DNA of 6,712 bases from CADDZO01 sp035294145 (GTDB lineage: Bacteria; Chloroflexota; Dormibacteria; Dormibacterales; Dormibacteraceae), in contig DATGLL010000038.1 of assembly GCA_035294145.1 (NCBI GenBank), positions 1 through 6,712 of the forward strand, read 5' to 3'. Under the pieces are notes generated by a model that was given only the letters and a program-made list of their open reading frames with translations, made no database searches and was not told where the DNA came from. The translations under genes were made by a program, and so were the position numbers. Shown piece after piece: positions 4,899-6,712 of the stretch (within the stretch, counting starts at the first letter, position 1; the number at the start of each line of letters is the position of its first letter).

Positions 4899-5909
4899 TC
4901 AGCTCCACTGGAACTGGACCTGAGCCGCGGCCATGGCCGTGCAGGTCGTCCCACCCACGCAGGTAGCATCCGCAGCGGGGCCCGTGTAGGGACGGAGGTA
5001 GGTCATGTGGACCCAGATCGACCCAGTGCGCTGGGTCGGGGTCCCGGCCGAGAAGATCCCGAGCAGGTACGGCCCCTGCAGCTCCTGCTGGGGCACGTCG
5101 AAGGTGTACTGCCGTTGGGCGCTGCCCTGGGTGGCGGTCACGGTGTACCGCACCCAGGCGCCGGCCATGGTGTTGGGGATCCACACGTAGACGCGCACCT
5201 GATCCCAGCGCAGGCCACCGCTCGGGTTGCCCAGGCTCCAGTCCGCCCAGGCGCTGGTACTGGTGGTCCAGCGGATGGGACCGCTGAAGCCCGGCTCGCC
5301 GCCGCGGGAACCGTTGGTCCAAGAGCCACCCTGCTGGTAGCAACAGCCAGCTCCAGGGCCAGCCCATTCGCCGTGCGCCCATGTGACCGCAGGAAGCGGC
5401 GTCGCCGTCGCTGTCCCTGTCGCCACCGCCGTCGGCGCTGCCGCTGTCGCTCCCCCAACGATCGGCGGCGCGCTCGATGAGCCGGCGGCGGCCCGGGCTG
5501 CCGCCGGCGACGGGGCTCCCGGGCGAGCCGAGGTCACCGGCGATGCCACAGGACCGGGAGTGACCGGCACGCCCGGCGACTCTGTCGGCGAGGCCAGCGC
5601 GGCGCCTCGCTTCATGTTGCCCACCGTCGCCCGCTGGCCTATGGCGGACCGTCCGGCGTTGGTGTGGATGCGCGACCACAGCGCCGGCCAGGCCCCGACG
5701 CCCAGCGCAACCACCAGACAGACCAGGACGGCCAGCAGGATCGCCCCCAGCCGTGCCGCTCGCGGGCGCCATCGGCCTCTCCCGGAACTTCGCCCCAGCG
5801 CTTGGTGAAAGAGCCAGCTGACGTCGTCCTGCGGGGCCGCCATCTCCACTGGTGTCCCGGCCGCCCGAGGTTCGATCGCCGTCCGGACCTCCGTGCCCTC
5901 CGTGTCCAT
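4899..5909 (-). CDS. Membrane-anchored protein with golvesin/XLY-like extracellular domain
   Basis: 336 residues. Residues 1-50 are hydrophilic and end in the basic stretch RGRWRPRAAR. One hydrophobic helix follows at about 54-76 (LGAILLAVLVCLVVALGVGA), implying N-inside, C-outside topology. A low-complexity Ala/Pro/Thr/Ser linker spans about 103-175. The C-terminal 160 residues are Trp- and Tyr-rich beta sequence. WDQVRVYVWIPNTMAGAWVR (235-254), YTVTATQGSAQRQYTFDV (255-272) and the later GSIWVHMTYL (296-305) follow the pattern of golvesin C-terminal/XLY carbohydrate-binding-like domains ('y.Vyvw.P......a.Y.v....g...v.v'). Cys189-190, Cys317 and Cys323 could form disulfides outside the cell. 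Probable role: surface binding, perhaps of glycans; no catalytic motif is seen. ATG 5909 is the first in-frame start. No good Shine-Dalgarno precedes it, and Met23 is an alternative. It lies 21 bp after the SRPBCC-like gene, so co-transcription is likely. Confidence 0.75.
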   Translation of the reverse strand: MDTEGTEVRTAIEPRAAGTPVEMAAPQDDVSWLFHQALGRSSGRGRWRPRAARLGAILLAVLVCLVVALGVGAWPALWSRIHTNAGRSAIGQRATVGNMKRGAALASPTESPGVPVTPGPVASPVTSARPGAPSPAAARAAAGSSSAPPIVGGATAAAPTAVATGTATATPLPAVTWAHGEWAGPGAGCCYQQGGSWTNGSRGGEPGFSGPIRWTTSTSAWADWSLGNPSGGLRWDQVRVYVWIPNTMAGAWVRYTVTATQGSAQRQYTFDVPQQELQGPYLLGIFSAGTPTQRTGSIWVHMTYLRPYTGPAADATCVGGTTCTAMAAAQVQFQWS

Positions 5910-5930
5910 GGTCGCTGACGGCGCTCGATC

Positions 5931-6417
5931 TTAGCTCTTGGGGGCGTACGATCGGGCAGTGCTGGTCGTCGCCAGCGACGTCACCCTGACCTCCAGCGCC
6001 ACGCAACGGCTGGTCGACCGCCAGGCAACCGCGCTCAGATCCCAGCTCGGTCCATCAAGCGCGCTCAGCGCCGATGCCACCCGGCGCAGGTAGGGGATTG
6101 ACTTGGGTAACTCATGTCCCATGGGGGCGATCTGAAGGTCCGCCTCGACCACGGGGAACAGGGCCCGGTGCCCGGCCGAGCGCCAGGAGAGCGGGACGAG
6201 CAGACCGCCGCCGAAGGGCACCGGTGGCCCGACCGCGATCCCGTCGCTCCCCCCATCGATAGGCTGGTCCGAGCCCCAGCCGCGTCATGAGCTCCCCCTC
6301 CCAGCGCGCGCTCTCCTGGATGATCGCGACCAACCACCCGCCGGGGCCCTCGCTCGGGAGCAGGGTCGCGACCATCTCGCAGGGCCGATCGAGCTCGAGG
6401 TAGTAGCGGACGAGCAT
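5931..6417 (-). pseudogene. SRPBCC-like small protein, single-base frameshift in a G6 run
   Basis: Reading minus from ATG 6417 gives MLVRYYLELDRPCEMVATLL, followed by GGWLVAIIQESARWEGELM, TRLGLG and PAYRW. At a run of six G (6249-6254) the sense moves to another frame, SDGIAVGPPVPFGGG then LLVPLSWRSAGHRALFPVVE and ADLQIAPMG, ending at TAA 5931. Removing one G joins the halves into 161 residues, a normal length for this group. The pattern 'lplrW...g...lFPvl.adL.laPlG', followed by a helix containing 'aLD', recalls small START/SRPBCC-fold proteins of high-GC bacteria that bind hydrophobic ligands. The segment after APMG is divergent. The shift may be a real null mutation or a homopolymer error; either way the locus should be read as one gene. 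No strong Shine-Dalgarno is seen. It heads a likely operon with the membrane-anchored protein and is divergent from the gene at 6599. Function unknown; the fold call is tentative. Confidence 0.55.
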
Positions 6418-6598
6418 TCGGTACCAGAGCGTGCCCTCGAGACGGCACCGCCGTTGCGCCGCTGGCCGTCCGGCTGCGTAGCCCCAGGGGAGGGGCGCCC
6501 GCACGGCGTGCCCGTCGGCTCTCGCGCCATCGGCCCTTGCGGGATGTCGCTGCCGTGCCCAGGGGCGGCGGCCGCCCGACCTCGATCTGGAGGCGAAG

Positions 6599-6712
6599 AT
6601 GCTGCGAACCATCGTCCACGGCCTGCTCGCCCTCGGCGGCTGCGTCGCCCTCGTCGCCGGCTCGGTGCCACCTGGAGGCCCCGGAGGGACACCGGCTCGC
6701 CCCTCTGCCCGG
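6599..6712 (+). CDS. Start of a secreted or membrane-anchored protein (partial)
   Basis: ATG 6599 is preceded by GGAGG (6589-6593) at 5 bases, a very good ribosome site, and the frame stays open for 38 codons to the window end. The product begins MLRTIVHGLLALGGCVALVA: one basic residue, then a hydrophobic core of about 17 residues, then SVPPGGPGGTPARPSAR, a Pro/Gly-rich stretch. This is a typical Sec signal peptide or membrane anchor leading into a flexible linker. LGGC could act as a lipobox, but hydrophobic residues continue after the Cys, so an ordinary signal peptide is more likely. A GC hairpin, GGGCGG (6563-6568) with CCGCCC (6572-6577), lies just before the ribosome site. Its divergent neighbour starts at 6417, leaving a 181-bp gap for promoters. 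The function cannot be told from this much. Confidence 0.6.
   Translation, partial: MLRTIVHGLLALGGCVALVAGSVPPGGPGGTPARPSAR

Noticed and set aside
4350..6006. Long open frames of about 376-378 codons on plus (4350-5480) and minus (4870-6006).
   Set aside because: Both overlap the membrane-anchored protein gene in other frames, are low-complexity Arg/Gly/Pro-rich and lack any motif. The minus-strand frame at 4899-5909 has a membrane helix and a coherent domain.
1..6712. CRISPR array, toxin-antitoxin, retron or other defence module.
   Set aside because: No regularly spaced direct repeats, no reverse transcriptase, nuclease or toxin motifs were seen on either strand.

Overview
This is a high-GC bacterial chromosomal window. 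Every gene that can be supported uses G/C-rich codons. Few families here are taxonomically diagnostic. The CHAP-domain tail, the BcrA-type ABC pair, a lipoprotein with a GPGTY motif and a golvesin-like extracellular domain would fit a Chloroflexota/Dormibacterota-like or actinobacterial genome. That placement is inference only. A second impression is decay: three separate loci show broken reading frames. This means either a genuinely eroding accessory region or a draft or metagenomic sequence with indel errors.

Layout. 1-140: the 3' end of a plus-strand CHAP-domain protein. 200-236: a 9-bp inverted repeat just upstream of an intact tRNA-Leu(CAA) at 245-331. 422-1101: a pair of about 40-bp imperfect inverted repeats (85% identical) enclosing remnants of an IS630-like transposase on the minus strand. 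Only the N-terminal DNA-binding part is recognisable, in three different frames, and the DDE catalytic part is absent. 832-1305 holds no gene. 1306-3062: the best-preserved unit, a translationally coupled two-gene ABC exporter made of a BcrA-like ATPase and an ABC-2 six-helix permease. 3110-3197: two strong hairpins in the gap between this operon and a convergent gene. 3356-3888: a minus-strand lipoprotein-like gene with at least one frameshift. 3906-4898: almost 1 kb without a supportable gene. 4899-6417: a minus-strand pair, namely a frameshifted SRPBCC-like gene followed 21 bp later by a single-pass membrane protein with a Thr/Pro/Ala linker and a golvesin/XLY-like beta domain outside the cell. 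6599-6712: the start of a divergent plus-strand secreted or membrane protein, running off the window.

How the genes work together. The ATPase and permease clearly form one transporter, probably exporting a peptide, antibiotic or hydrophobic compound (known behaviour of the BcrAB type). The SRPBCC-like gene and the membrane-anchored protein are spaced like an operon, but no joint function is evident. I found no CRISPR array, toxin-antitoxin pair or recognisable defence system. The window looks like ordinary genes separated by degraded accessory DNA, and I do not claim a new system.
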